Origin: CBDIHH01 sp965279095
GTDB taxonomy: Bacteria; Pseudomonadota; Alphaproteobacteria; Caulobacterales; Caulobacteraceae
DNA length: 64,000 nt
Assembly (NCBI GenBank): GCA_965279095.1
Contig: CBDIHH010000007.1
Span: forward strand, 620,001-684,000
Direction of reading: 5' to 3'
Positions 1 to 9,674 of the stretch are shown piece by piece. The translations under genes were made by a program, and so were the position numbers. Position 1 is the stretch's first letter, and every line of letters begins with the position of its first letter. The notes under the pieces are model-generated. The model was given only the letters and a program-made list of their open reading frames with translations, did not search any database and had not been told where the DNA came from.

Positions 1-3000
1 CTCCAGCCGCCTGAGCATCTCCTTGGGACAGACCTGCCAGAAGGCGCCCCGGACCCGGTCCCAGTCGCGCAGCAGTCCCTCGGCGAAGCGCGAACCGGTC
101 TCGGCGGCGTGCTCGGCGACGAGGTTGCGAAGCACGCCTTCCCAATGGGGCGAGGCCAGCCTCTGGATCACCACGCTCTCGGGGTTCACCGCGCCCTCGA
201 AGCTGCTGTTCTGGTCGAGGACGAAGGCCATGCCCCCGGTCATGCCGGCGGCGAAGTTGTCGCCCACGTCGCCGAGGATCACAGCCACCCCGCCGGTCAT
301 GTATTCGCAGCCGTTGGCCCCGACGCCCTCAACCACGGTCACGGCCCCGGAGTTGCGCACGGCGAACCGCTCGCCCGCCCGCCCGGCGGCGAACAGCCGG
401 CCCGCGGTGGCGCCGTACAGGATGGTGTTGCCGATCAGGGCGTTGGTCTCCGGGCTGGCCAGGGTGGGGGACGGCCGGATGGCGATGGTCGCCCCCGACA
501 GCCCCTTGCCGACATAGTCGTTGGCCTCGCCCACCAGCTCCAGGCGCAGCCCCTGCACCGCGAAGGCGCCCAGGCTCTGGCCCGCCGACCCCTTGAGCTG
601 GACGGTCAGGTGCCCGGGGGCCAGGCCGGTCATGCCGAACTTGCGCACGATATGGCTGGAGATCCGCGCGCCGATGGCCCGGGCGGTGTTCCTCACCGTG
701 TAGCTCAGCTGCATCTTCTCGCCGCGCTCCAGCATCGGCGCCGCGTCGCGGACGATCTGGGCGTCCAGGGCGTCGGGCACGGCGTTGCGGCCGACGACCG
801 TGGAATAGGGCTTGCCCAGTCCCGGGTCGGCGCGGACCAGCAGCGGGTTGAGGTCCAGGTCGTCGAGGTGCTCGGCGCCGCGCGACACCTGCACCAGAAG
901 GTCGGTGCGACCGACGATGTCGAGCAGGCTGCGGAAGCCCAGGGACGCCAGGATCTCGCGCACCTCCTCGGCGATGAAGCTGAACAGGTTGATGACCTTG
1001 TCCGGCGTGCCCGTGAACTTGGCGCGCAGGGCCTCGTCCTGGGTGCAGACCCCCACCGGGCAGGTGTTGGAATGGCACTGGCGCACCATGATGCAGCCCA
1101 TGGCGATCAGGCTGGCGGTGCCGATCCCGTATTCCTCGGCGCCCAGCATCGCCGCGATGACCACGTCGCGGCCGGTGCGCAGGCCGCCGTCGGCGCGCAG
1201 CTTCACCCGCTCGCGCAGGCCATTGAGCGTCAGCACCTGGTGGGCCTCCGACAGGCCCATCTCCATGGGGCAGCCGGCGTATTTGATCGAGGTCTGCGGC
1301 GACGCCCCCGTGCCGCCCACATGGCCGGAGATGAGGATGGTGTCGGCCTTGGCCTTGGCCACCCCGGCGGCGATGGCGCCGATGCCGGTCATGGACACCA
1401 GCTTCACCGTCACCCGGGCGTCGGGGTTGATCTGCTTGAGGTCGTAGATCAGCTGGGCCAGGTCCTCGATCGAATAGATGTCGTGGTGCGGCGGCGGCGA
1501 GATCAGCATCACCCCCGGCGTCGCGTGGCGCAGCCGGGCGATATATTCGGTGACCTTGAAGCCGGGCAGCTGGCCGCCCTCCCCCGGCTTGGCGCCCTGG
1601 GCGACCTTGATCTCCAGCTCGCGGCACTGGTTGAGATATTCGGCCGTCACCCCGAACCGCCCCGAGGCCACCTGCTTGATGGCCGAGTTGGGGTTGTCGC
1701 CGTTGGGCAGGGGCTTGTAGCGGGCGGTGTCCTCGCCGCCCTCGCCCGACACCGACTGGGCGCCGATCCGGTTCATGGCGATGTTCAGGGCCCCATGCGC
1801 CTCGGGCGACAGGGCGCCCAGGGACATGCCGGGGGTGACGAAGCGTTTGCGGATCTCGTTGATGCTCTCGACCTCGTCGACGTTCACCGACGGCTGCTCG
1901 GAGCGGTAGTCCAGCAGGTCGCGCAGCTGCACCGGCGGCAGGCCCTTCATGCCGTCCGAATAGCGCTTGAAGACGTCGAAGGCGCCGGTGTCGCAGGCAT
2001 GCTGCAGGGTGTGCACCAGCCGGGCCTCGAAGGCGTGCGCCTCGCCCGAGCGGCGGGCCTTGTAGAAGCCCCCTACCGGCAGGGTGACCACCGCGGCGTT
2101 CCAGGCGCGGGCATGGACCGCCACCGCCTGCCGCTCCAGCCCGGCCAGGCCGATGCCGGAGATGCGCGACGTCAGGCCGGGGAAGAACTCGGCCGCCAGG
2201 GCGCGCGATATGCCCACGGCCTCGAAGTTGTAGCCGCCGCGGTAGGACGAGATCACCGAGATGCCCATCTTGGACAGGATCTTCAGCAGCCCGCCCTCGA
2301 CCGCCGTCTTGTAGTTGGCGCACACCTGCTCGAGGGTCAGGTCGCCGCACAGCCCCCGGTCCAGCCGGTCCTGGAAGCTCTCCTGGGCCAGGTAGGCGTT
2401 GACCGCCGTGGCCCCCACCCCCACCAGCACCGCGAAATAGTGGGTGTCCAGGCACTCGGCCGAGCGGACGATGATCGACACATAGGACCGCAGCCCCCGG
2501 CCGATCAGGTGGGTATGCACCCCGCCGGTGGCCAGGATCATCGGCAGGGCGACGCGGTCGGGGCCCGTGGCCTCGTCGCTCAGCACGATCTGGGCGCAGC
2601 CGCGCAGGGCGGCGTCCTCGGCCTCGGCGCGGATCCGCTCCAGGGCCGCGCGCAGGGCGTCCCCCGGCCTCGCCTCGGGCGCCGGCAGGGGCATGGTGCA
2701 GTCGATCACCGCGATCGCCTTGGCCCCGACGAACTCGGTCATGCGGCGGTACATGCCGGTGGTGAGCACCGGACTGTTCAGCACATAGACGTCCGCCTGG
2801 GTCTCGTCCTGCGCCAGGATGTTGCCCAGGTTCTTGAACCGGGTCTTCAGGCTCATCACCCGCGTCTCGCGCAGGGGATCGATGGGCGGGTTGGTGACCT
2901 GGCTGAAGTTCTGGCGGAAGTAGTGCGACAGGGGCCGGTACTGTTCGGACAGCACCGCCAGGGGCGCGTCGTCGCCCATGGAGCCGGTGGCCTCCTTGGC

Positions 3001-4494
3001 CTCCTCGACCATGGGCGCCAGCAGGATCTCGAGATCCTCCAGGGTTACCCCCGCCGCCATCTGCCTGCGGACCAGCTCCTCGCGCGTATAGAGCCGCTCC
3101 TCGGGGCCCGCGCCGATCACCGTGCCCAGGTCGACCGTGGCGCCCAGCCACTGGGCGTAGGGGTGGCGCTCGGCCAGCAGGTCGATGATCCCGGTCTCGC
3201 CATAGAGCCGGCCCTCCTGCAGGTCGACGGCGATCATCCGGCCCGGCGAGATGTGCGACTTGGCGATGATGCGGTTCTCCGCCACCCCGGTCATCCCGGC
3301 CTCGGAGCCCATGATCAGCAGGCCGTCGCGGGTCTCGGCGACGCGCAGGGGGCGCAGGCCGTTGCGGTCCTTGCCGGCCACCACCCAGCGGCCATCGGTG
3401 GCGCAGATCGCGGCGGGGCCGTCCCACGGCTCCATCACCGAGTTGCAATAGGCGTAGAGGGCCTGGTGGGCGGGGTTCATCACCTCGTCCAGGTGCGACC
3501 AGGCCTCGGGGATCAGCAGGGCCTTGGCCATGGGGGCGTCGCGGCCGGCCCGCACCAGCACCTCGAAGGTGTTGTCCAGGGCCGCAGAGTCCGAGCCGTG
3601 CGGCTGGATCACCGGCTTGATGTCGTCGCCGAAGTCGCCGAAGGCCTCCGCCGCCATGCGGATCTCATGGCTCTTCATCCAGTTGGAGTTGCCCTTCAGG
3701 GTGTTGATCTCGCCGTTGTGGGCGAGCATCCGGAAGGGCTGGGCCAGGCGCCATTCGGGGAAGGTGTTGGTCGAATAGCGCTGGTGGAAGATGGCCACCG
3801 CGGCGGTGAACCGCTCGTCGCGCAGGTCGGGGTAGAACTCGTCGATATGCTCGGCCAGGAACATCCCCTTGTAGATCAGGGTCCGCGCCGACAGGGAGCA
3901 GATGTAGAAGCCGTTGAGGTTGGCCAGGGCGACGGCCTTCTCGATCCGCTTGCGGCACAGGAACAGGGCCCGTTCCAGGGACTCCCCGTCCATGCCCTCG
4001 GGCGCCGCCAGCATGATCTGCTCGATCTCGGGGCGGGTGGCGTTGGCCTTCTCGCCGATCACCCGGGTGTCCGCCGGAACCTGGCGCCAGCCGTAGATGT
4101 AGAAGCCGAAGCGCAGCACCTCGCTCTCGACGATGGTGCGGGCGCGCTCCTGGGCGCCCAGGTCAGTGCGCGGCAGGAAGATCTGGCCCACGGCGATCGG
4201 TCCGGGCCGCAGGGGGTGGCCTGTGCGGCGCACCTGGTCGGCGAAGAAGTCGTGCGGAACCCCCACCAGGATGCCCGCCCCGTCGCCGGTCTTGCCGTCG
4301 GCGTCCACCGCGCCGCGGTGCCACACGGCCTTCAGGGCGCGGATGGCCAGCTCGACCACCTCGCGGCGCGGCTGGCCGTCGATGGCGCAGACCAGGCCCA
4401 CGCCGCAGGCGTCACGCTCGGACGCCGGATCGTAGGCGTGGCCGTCCGTCAGGAGCGTCCTGTTGGCTAGGTAGCGCTGGATGTCATCGCTCAT
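1..4494 (-). CDS. gltB: Glutamate synthase [NADPH] large subunit (3'-truncated by window edge)
   Basis: GltB makes two glutamates from glutamine and 2-oxoglutarate, using electrons from GltD. About 1,498 codons are visible. The ATG at 4494 follows a near-ideal AAGGAGGT ribosome site. The class-II glutamine amidotransferase domain begins at Cys30 (DACGVGLVC), normally exposed as the N-terminal nucleophile after a short propeptide is removed. The FMN/Fe-S synthase domain and the C-terminal GXGXG beta-helix follow. The last visible residues, VCPKEMLRRLE, resemble the usual extreme C-terminus, so probably only some 15-20 codons lie outside. gltD lies upstream on the same strand, the reverse of the enterobacterial gltBD order. 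Confidence 0.97.
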   Translation of the reverse strand, partial: MSDDIQRYLANRTLLTDGHAYDPASERDACGVGLVCAIDGQPRREVVELAIRALKAVWHRGAVDADGKTGDGAGILVGVPHDFFADQVRRTGHPLRPGPIAVGQIFLPRTDLGAQERARTIVESEVLRFGFYIYGWRQVPADTRVIGEKANATRPEIEQIMLAAPEGMDGESLERALFLCRKRIEKAVALANLNGFYICSLSARTLIYKGMFLAEHIDEFYPDLRDERFTAAVAIFHQRYSTNTFPEWRLAQPFRMLAHNGEINTLKGNSNWMKSHEIRMAAEAFGDFGDDIKPVIQPHGSDSAALDNTFEVLVRAGRDAPMAKALLIPEAWSHLDEVMNPAHQALYAYCNSVMEPWDGPAAICATDGRWVVAGKDRNGLRPLRVAETRDGLLIMGSEAGMTGVAENRIIAKSHISPGRMIAVDLQEGRLYGETGIIDLLAERHPYAQWLGATVDLGTVIGAGPEERLYTREELVRRQMAAGVTLEDLEILLAPMVEEAKEATGSMGDDAPLAVLSEQYRPLSHYFRQNFSQVTNPPIDPLRETRVMSLKTRFKNLGNILAQDETQADVYVLNSPVLTTGMYRRMTEFVGAKAIAVIDCTMPLPAPEARPGDALRAALERIRAEAEDAALRGCAQIVLSDEATGPDRVALPMILATGGVHTHLIGRGLRSYVSIIVRSAECLDTHYFAVLVGVGATAVNAYLAQESFQDRLDRGLCGDLTLEQVCANYKTAVEGGLLKILSKMGISVISSYRGGYNFEAVGISRALAAEFFPGLTSRISGIGLAGLERQAVAVHARAWNAAVVTLPVGGFYKARRSGEAHAFEARLVHTLQHACDTGAFDVFKRYSDGMKGLPPVQLRDLLDYRSEQPSVNVDEVESINEIRKRFVTPGMSLGALSPEAHGALNIAMNRIGAQSVSGEGGEDTARYKPLPNGDNPNSAIKQVASGRFGVTAEYLNQCRELEIKVAQGAKPGEGGQLPGFKVTEYIARLRHATPGVMLISPPPHHDIYSIEDLAQLIYDLKQINPDARVTVKLVSMTGIGAIAAGVAKAKADTILISGHVGGTGASPQTSIKYAGCPMEMGLSEAHQVLTLNGLRERVKLRADGGLRTGRDVVIAAMLGAEEYGIGTASLIAMGCIMVRQCHSNTCPVGVCTQDEALRAKFTGTPDKVINLFSFIAEEVREILASLGFRSLLDIVGRTDLLVQVSRGAEHLDDLDLNPLLVRADPGLGKPYSTVVGRNAVPDALDAQIVRDAAPMLERGEKMQLSYTVRNTARAIGARISSHIVRKFGMTGLAPGHLTVQLKGSAGQSLGAFAVQGLRLELVGEANDYVGKGLSGATIAIRPSPTLASPETNALIGNTILYGATAGRLFAAGRAGERFAVRNSGAVTVVEGVGANGCEYMTGGVAVILGDVGDNFAAGMTGGMAFVLDQNSSFEGAVNPESVVIQRLASPHWEGVLRNLVAEHAAETGSRFAEGLLRDWDRVRGAFWQVCPKEMLRRLE

Positions 4495-4517
4495 GGTGGA
4501 CCTCCTTGGTCCGCCCT

Positions 4518-4628
4518 CGTCCTTCGAGGCCGCTCCGCGGCGCCTCAGGATGAGGACTACTGAAAACTCACAAGAGGCTCACCCACGGTCCTCATCCTGA
4601 GGTGCGAGCGCAGCGAGCCTCGAAGGAC
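4518..4628. repeat. Pair of REP-like palindromic elements between gltD and gltB
   Basis: Two roughly 40-nt units face each other. The left one is 4518-4557 (gtccttcgaggc...tcaggatgaggac) and the right one 4588-4628 (gtcctcatcctgagg...cctcgaaggac). Their outer and inner arms are complementary, so the transcript between gltD and gltB could form a long hairpin. From memory this resembles dispersed intergenic palindromes common in Caulobacterales genomes. A role in termination or mRNA stability between the two subunit genes is inference. Confidence 0.75.
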
Positions 4629-4631
4629 GCA

Positions 4632-6062
4632 CTACTCTGCGGCCACCAGCGCGGGCGCCTTGGCCTGGATATACGCGTCGATGGCCACGGCGGCGTCCTG
4701 GCCGTCGCGCACCGCCCAGACCACCAGCGAGGCGCCCCGGACGATGTCGCCGGCGGCGAACACGCCGTCGAGGCTGGTCGCCTGGGTCCGATGGTCCGCC
4801 CGGATCGTGCCCCAGCGCGAGACCTTCAGGTCCGGCGCCGCCAGCAGGGTCGGCAGGTCCTCGGGGTCGAAGCCGAGGGCCTGGATCACCAGGTCGGCGG
4901 GCAGGTCGAAGTCGGCGCCGGGAACCTCCTCAGGCGCCTGGCGGCCGGTGGCGTCGGCGGGGCCCAGGCGCATCCGCGCGGCCCGCACCCCGGTCACGCC
5001 CGCGGCGTCGCCGAGGACGGCGCGGGGCGCGGCCAGCCATTCGAAGACCACCCCCTCTTCCTCGGCGTTGGCCACCTCCCGCAGGGAGCCGGGCATGTTG
5101 GCCCGGTCGCGGCGATAGAGGCAGCTCACCGAGGTCGCCCCCTGGCGCACGGCGGTGCGCACGCAGTCCATGGCGGTGTCGCCCCCGCCGATCACCACCA
5201 CCCGCTTACCCCGCGCGTCGAGCTCGCCCGAGGCGAAGCGGTCGACCGTGTCGCCCAGGCCCACGCGGTTGGACGCGGTCAGATAGTCCAGCGCCGCCGC
5301 CACCCCCCGGGAGCCCACCCCCGGGGCGCCGAGCTCGCGCGCCTTGTAGACCCCGGTGGCGATCAGGACAGCGTCATGCCGGGCGCGCAGATCGTCCAGC
5401 GAGCCGTCGCGGCCGAGCTCATAGCCCAGGCGGAAGTCCACGCCGCTGTCGCGAAGACGCTGGACGCGGCGCTCCACCACATCCTTCTCCAGCTTGAAGC
5501 TGGGGATGCCGTAGACCAGCAGTCCGCCGGCGCGGTCGTAGCGGTCGTAGACCACCACCTGATAGCCGCGCTGGCGCAGCCAGTCGGCCGCGGCGAGGCC
5601 CGCCGGCCCGGCGCCGACGATCGCCACGCTCTGGGAACGCTCGCGGGGCGGGGCGATCGGGGCGATCCAGCCCTCGGCCCAGGCCAGGTCGTTGATGTAG
5701 CGCTCCACCGAGCCGATGGTGACGGTGCCATGGCCGGACTGCTCGATGACGCACGAGCCCTCGCACAGCCGGTCCTGCGGGCAGATCCGTCCGCAGATCT
5801 CCGGCAGGGCGCTGGTGGCCGCCGACAGTTCATGAGCCTCGCGCAGGCGCCCCTCGGCGGTCATGCGCAGCCAGTCGGGGATGTTGTTGTGCAGCGGGCA
5901 ATGGGTCTGGCAGAAGGGGATTCCGCACTGCGAGCAGCGCGACGCCTGTTCCGCCGCCTTGGCGCGGGAATAGTCGGCGTAGATCTCGTGGAAATCGCCC
6001 GTACGCTCGTCCGCCGCGCGCTTCTGCGGCGTGCGCCGGGGAACAGAGACAAACTTCAACAT
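4632..6062 (-). CDS. gltD: Glutamate synthase [NADPH] small subunit
   Basis: This flavoprotein feeds NADPH electrons to GltB. The N-terminal part carries the cysteine clusters for 4Fe-4S centres (CSQCGIPFCQTHCP and CGRICPQDRLCEGSC). FAD- and NADPH-binding dinucleotide folds follow (VAIVGAGPAGLAAADWL and VVVIGGGDTAMDC), and the C-terminal GVFAAGDIVRG motif is present. The ATG at 6062 gives the usual MLKF start. A TTG at 6074 is better placed behind a GGAGG and could be the real start, adding four residues. The gene lies upstream of gltB, separated by a REP-like pair. Confidence 0.95.
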   Translation of the reverse strand: MLKFVSVPRRTPQKRAADERTGDFHEIYADYSRAKAAEQASRCSQCGIPFCQTHCPLHNNIPDWLRMTAEGRLREAHELSAATSALPEICGRICPQDRLCEGSCVIEQSGHGTVTIGSVERYINDLAWAEGWIAPIAPPRERSQSVAIVGAGPAGLAAADWLRQRGYQVVVYDRYDRAGGLLVYGIPSFKLEKDVVERRVQRLRDSGVDFRLGYELGRDGSLDDLRARHDAVLIATGVYKARELGAPGVGSRGVAAALDYLTASNRVGLGDTVDRFASGELDARGKRVVVIGGGDTAMDCVRTAVRQGATSVSCLYRRDRANMPGSLREVANAEEEGVVFEWLAAPRAVLGDAAGVTGVRAARMRLGPADATGRQAPEEVPGADFDLPADLVIQALGFDPEDLPTLLAAPDLKVSRWGTIRADHRTQATSLDGVFAAGDIVRGASLVVWAVRDGQDAAVAIDAYIQAKAPALVAAE

Positions 6063-6143
6063 GCGCTCGGCCAAGGCGGGAACCTCCAAGGGCGCGACGG
6101 GACATCAATGGTTTACACCGCCTCCGCCCCAACGGCAAGATGA

Positions 6144-6162
6144 TAGTCTACTTAGTAGACTA
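6144..6162. promoter_or_regulatory. Perfect 8-bp inverted repeat, candidate operator
   Basis: The sequence TAGTCTAC-TTA-GTAGACTA is a perfect palindrome with 8-bp arms and a 3-nt centre. It sits in an unusually AT-rich stretch (about 6140-6215) between the divergent gltD and uppP genes. It lacks the T-run of a terminator and looks like a dimeric repressor site of MarR, PadR or TetR type. Which gene it controls and which protein binds are unknown. Confidence 0.55.
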
Positions 6163-6270
6163 CATATGCGCGTCGATCTCCGCCTTTGTCTAAATGACTC
6201 AAGGCCTCGTTATATATAGTCCACAACATAGACCACCGCCTGTTAGCCAGGCTCAACGCGGGAATACGAA

Positions 6271-7059
6271 ATGAGCGATTGGCTGGCGGCCATCATCCTC
6301 GGCCTTGTCGAGGGCCTGACCGAATTCATCCCGGTGTCCTCCACCGGGCATCTTCTCCTGGCCAAGCAGGCGCTCGGCCTCGACGCCTCCTGGGACACCT
6401 TCGTGGTGGTCATCCAGCTGGGCGCGATCCTGGCGGTGGTGGCCCTGTATTTCAGCCGTCTGTTCGGCGTGCTGCTCGGCCTCGGCAGCGACCCGGCGGC
6501 GCGGCGATTCGCCCTGTCGGTGCTGGTCGCCTTCCTGCCCGCCATGGTGATCGGCGCCGCCCTGCACGATCTGATCAAGCAGGCGTTCGAAAACCCGGCC
6601 CTGATCTGCTGGTCTCTGATCGTCGGGGGGGTGGTGCTGCTGGCGCTGGACCGCTGGCACCCGGCGCCGCGGCAGCACGACGCCATGCGCTTTCCCCTGC
6701 TCACCTCCCTGGGCATCGGCCTGTTCCAGTGCCTGGCGATGATCCCGGGGGTCTCCCGCTCGGGCGCGACCATTGTCGGCGGCCTGCTTCTGGGCGCCGA
6801 CAAGAAGTCCGCGGCGGAATTCTCGTTCTTCCTGGCCATCCCGACCATGGCGGGCGCTTTCGCCTATGACCTCTACAAGGCCCGCGACACCCTCAGCACC
6901 GATCAGGCCGGCCTGATCGCCATCGGCTTCGTGGTCGCCTTCCTGTCAGGCCTGGTGGTGATCAAGACCATGCTCGGCTTCGTCGCCCGCCATGGCTTCG
7001 CCCCCTTCGCCTGGTGGCGGATCGTGGTCGGCGCGGCGGGGCTGTGGCTGCTGCGGTAG
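6271..7059 (+). CDS. uppP: Undecaprenyl-diphosphatase (UppP/BacA)
   Basis: This integral membrane phosphatase recycles the lipid carrier undecaprenyl diphosphate to the monophosphate for peptidoglycan and surface glycan synthesis, and confers bacitracin resistance. The 262-residue protein is full length. It has both family signatures: EGLTEFIPVSSTGHLLL near the N-terminus and GVSRSGATIVGG in the second half. Hydrophobic segments run throughout. It is transcribed away from gltD across an AT-rich gap with a palindrome. Confidence 0.96.
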   Translation: MSDWLAAIILGLVEGLTEFIPVSSTGHLLLAKQALGLDASWDTFVVVIQLGAILAVVALYFSRLFGVLLGLGSDPAARRFALSVLVAFLPAMVIGAALHDLIKQAFENPALICWSLIVGGVVLLALDRWHPAPRQHDAMRFPLLTSLGIGLFQCLAMIPGVSRSGATIVGGLLLGADKKSAAEFSFFLAIPTMAGAFAYDLYKARDTLSTDQAGLIAIGFVVAFLSGLVVIKTMLGFVARHGFAPFAWWRIVVGAAGLWLLR

Positions 7060-7080
7060 GCGGATGCGCCAGATCGAGGG

Positions 7081-8061
7081 TCAGGGCACGCCCGGCTGCA
7101 CGACCGGCGGCGCTTCCGAGAACTGGCCGCCGTCGCGGTAGCGGTAGAGGTAGGTGGGGACGATGGCTTCCAGGGCGGTGGGGGCGACGCCCAGGTCGGC
7201 CAGGCCGGGCTGGGCCGGGTCGGCCAGGTTATCGATCTTCAGCAACTCCACCTGGTCGGAGGTGAGCAGGGGCGGGAACGGGGTGTAGCGGCCCTGAAGG
7301 TCGCCCACCTTTCCGATCAGGGTCGCCAGCGGCAGGGGCAGGGTGACCAGGGCCCGCTTGCGGCGCACCTCGCGCAGGGTGATCTCGACCAGGTCGCGGT
7401 AGCTGTAGACGGACGGTCCGCCCAGCTCATAGGTGCGGCCCTCGGCGGCGGGATCGGTCAGGGCGGCGGCGACCGCGGCGGCGACATCGCCCACATACAC
7501 AGGCTGGAAGCGCGCCAGTCCGCCGCCGGGCAGGGGCAGCACCGGCGACAGGGAGGCCAGCATGGCGAAGGTGTTGAACACCCGGTCGCCGGGCCCGAAG
7601 ATCACCGACGGGCGCAGGATGGTCGCCGTGGGAACCGCCTTGCGCGCCTCGGCCTCGCCCATGGCGCGGGTGCGGATGTATTTGGACGGCGACTCTGCGT
7701 CGGCGCCGATACCGGACATATGCACATAGCGGGTCACGCCGCGGGCCGCGGCGGCCTCGGCCACGTGGCGCGAGCCCATGGCGTGGACGGCCTGGTAGCC
7801 CTGGCGGCCGGTCTCGTAGAACACCGCCACCAGATTCACGCAGGCTTCGGCGCCCTCCAGGGCGCGGGCCACCGAGGCCGGGTTGCGGACATTGGCCTGG
7901 ACGATCTCGATCTGGCCGACATCGCCGGCCATGCGCATCGTATGGGCGAGATTGGGGCGGCGCACCGCCACCCGGATGCGCAGGCCGCGCTTGGCCAAGG
8001 CCCGCACCACCTGGGCCCCGACGAAGCCGGAGCCTCCGAACACGGTGACCAGTCCCTGCAT
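7081..8061 (-). CDS. NDUFA9-like NAD(P)-binding SDR protein
   Basis: This 326-residue atypical short-chain dehydrogenase opens with the Rossmann motif VFGGSGFVGAQVV. It resembles the complex I NDUFA9/39-kDa family of NAD(P)H-binding proteins found in many alphaproteobacteria. The C-terminal half carries the typical RPSVIFGPGDRVFN and PVYVGDVAAAV segments. It lacks an obvious YxxxK catalytic pair, as expected for this subgroup. A function in respiratory complex assembly or quinone-linked metabolism is inferred from the family only. It converges on uppP. Confidence 0.8.
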   Translation of the reverse strand: MQGLVTVFGGSGFVGAQVVRALAKRGLRIRVAVRRPNLAHTMRMAGDVGQIEIVQANVRNPASVARALEGAEACVNLVAVFYETGRQGYQAVHAMGSRHVAEAAAARGVTRYVHMSGIGADAESPSKYIRTRAMGEAEARKAVPTATILRPSVIFGPGDRVFNTFAMLASLSPVLPLPGGGLARFQPVYVGDVAAAVAAALTDPAAEGRTYELGGPSVYSYRDLVEITLREVRRKRALVTLPLPLATLIGKVGDLQGRYTPFPPLLTSDQVELLKIDNLADPAQPGLADLGVAPTALEAIVPTYLYRYRDGGQFSEAPPVVQPGVP

Positions 8062-8245
8062 GTAGCCCTATCGCCCGCGTCCGGGCGCCTCCTGAAGATG
8101 CAGGGGGGATAGCCGAGGCGGCCGCGCCGCGCAATCGAGCCACGGGTCATCCTCGCCGACATTTCCCGAGATTGCACAAAGGGCGCATTGACCCCCCCGG
8201 GCGGGCGCCCTATCAGTCGCCGCCGGCCGATCCGACGAGGATTGG

Positions 8246-8332
<87 letters not shown>

Positions 8333-8370
8333 CGTCTCTCTCTTACCAAGAGAGGCACGAGCGGAGATCT

Positions 8371-8994
8371 GTGACCCCCGTGGCCAACTATCTGCACGAC
8401 GGCGATCTTCCCGACGGCGTCGACTTCGGCGCATCAGTGGCCATAGACTCCGAGACCATGGGCCTCAGGCTGGGCCGCGACCCGCTTTGCGTGGTGCAGC
8501 TGTCGGCCGGGGACGGCAACGCCCACCTCGTTCAGTTCAGGGACCGCGACTACGCGGCCCCCAACCTCAAGCGCCTGCTGACCGATCCCGGCGTATTGAA
8601 GATCTTCCATTTCGGACGCTTCGACATCGCCATGCTGCAGCTGCACCTCGGGGTGGTGACCGCCCCCGTCTACTGCACCAAGATCGCGTCCAAGCTGGCG
8701 CGCACCTACACCGACCGCCACGGGCTCAAGGATCTCACCCGCGAGCTGCTCTCCATCGACATTTCCAAGGCCCAGCAGTCGTCGGACTGGGGCCAGGCCG
8801 TCCTGAGCGACGACCAGCAGGCCTATGCCGCCTCGGACGTCCTCAACCTGCATGCCCTCAAGGCGCGGTTGGACACGATGCTGGCGCGCGAGGGCCGCGC
8901 CGAGCTGGCCCAGGCCTGTTTCGATTTCCTGCCCTGGCGCGCCCGGCTGGACGTGGCCGGCTGGGAGGACACGGATGTCTTCGCCCACAGCTGA
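8371..8994 (+). CDS. rnd: Ribonuclease D-like 3'-5' exonuclease
   Basis: A short DEDDy-family exonuclease of about 207 residues. The acidic motifs are visible: VAIDSETMGL (D-x-E), FHFGRFDIAML (motif II) and YAASDV (the Y-x3-D motif III). It has the catalytic domain but no HRDC repeats, as in many alphaproteobacterial RNase D proteins. The GTG at 8371 follows GGAG closely; a second in-frame GTG lies at 8380. It should trim tRNA 3' ends, and the adjacent upstream tRNA-Leu fits that role. Its end overlaps lptC by 20 nt. Confidence 0.85.
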   Translation: MTPVANYLHDGDLPDGVDFGASVAIDSETMGLRLGRDPLCVVQLSAGDGNAHLVQFRDRDYAAPNLKRLLTDPGVLKIFHFGRFDIAMLQLHLGVVTAPVYCTKIASKLARTYTDRHGLKDLTRELLSIDISKAQQSSDWGQAVLSDDQQAYAASDVLNLHALKARLDTMLAREGRAELAQACFDFLPWRARLDVAGWEDTDVFAHS

Positions 8995-9637
8995 CGGCGA
9001 GGGCTATGGCGCCGCCGGCGGCGGCGATGTCGCCCGTCGCCGGGTCAGCTACGACCGATGGCGCCGCCGGTCGCGGCAGATCCATATCTATCGTCGGGCC
9101 CTGCCGATCCTGATCGTGGCGATCCTGGCCGCCCTCGGCGGCTGGGTGCTCTACAACACGGTGGCGTGGCGCTTCGCCAGCGGCCCCGGCGCCTCCGGCG
9201 TGTCTATCCGGATGGTCAATCCGAAGTTCTACGGGCGCAGCAGCGACAACGGCCCCTATCTGATCTCGGCCGCCAGCGCGGCCCGTGACGATCGCGACTT
9301 CCAGCGGGTGGCCCTGGACAAGCCGGTGTTCATCGTCAACCTCGACACCCCGGTGCAGACCCGTCTGGAGGCCAAGAGCGGCGTCTATCGCGAGGACACT
9401 CGCATCCTTCGCCTCGAAAAGGACCTCGTTCTCGAAGACAAGCGCGGCTACACGCTGCGCGCCCAGCGCGCCGTGGTCGACACAAGGAGCGGCACAATCC
9501 AGGGAGAATCGCCTATCGAGGGAACGGGCCCCCTTGGCCGGATCGCCGCTTCGTCCTATGCCGTGACCAGTGGGGGCCAACGGATCTTCTTCCGGGGCAA
9601 CGTCCGCACGCGCATCGATCGCCCGTCCGGCCGCTGA
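8975..9637 (+). CDS. lptC: LPS export protein LptC
   Basis: LptC is the bitopic inner-membrane protein that passes LPS from LptBFG to LptA. The 220-residue protein has a basic cytoplasmic N-terminus of about 45 residues, one membrane helix (ALPILIVAILAALGGWVLY) and a periplasmic beta-jellyroll domain. GGAGG lies 6 nt before the ATG at 8975, which overlaps the end of rnd. The longer than usual cytoplasmic tail is common in this order. Identity rests on topology and on the lptA-lptB genes directly downstream. Confidence 0.88.
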   Translation: MSSPTADGEGYGAAGGGDVARRRVSYDRWRRRSRQIHIYRRALPILIVAILAALGGWVLYNTVAWRFASGPGASGVSIRMVNPKFYGRSSDNGPYLISAASAARDDRDFQRVALDKPVFIVNLDTPVQTRLEAKSGVYREDTRILRLEKDLVLEDKRGYTLRAQRAVVDTRSGTIQGESPIEGTGPLGRIAASSYAVTSGGQRIFFRGNVRTRIDRPSGR

Positions 9638-9674
9638 TCCCATGCCTGGAGCCCCAAGGAAGGTAGCCGCCCGG

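Noticed and set aside
329..3448. Long minus-strand frame of 1,039 codons within gltB
   Set aside because: It is an out-of-frame reading of gltB, rich in G, R, P and A. High GC removes stop codons in this frame.
109..4470. Long open frame of 1,453 codons on the plus strand
   Set aside because: It is the antisense shadow of gltB. Its translation is rich in H, G, A, Q and R with no domain motifs, while the minus strand encodes a clear glutamate synthase.
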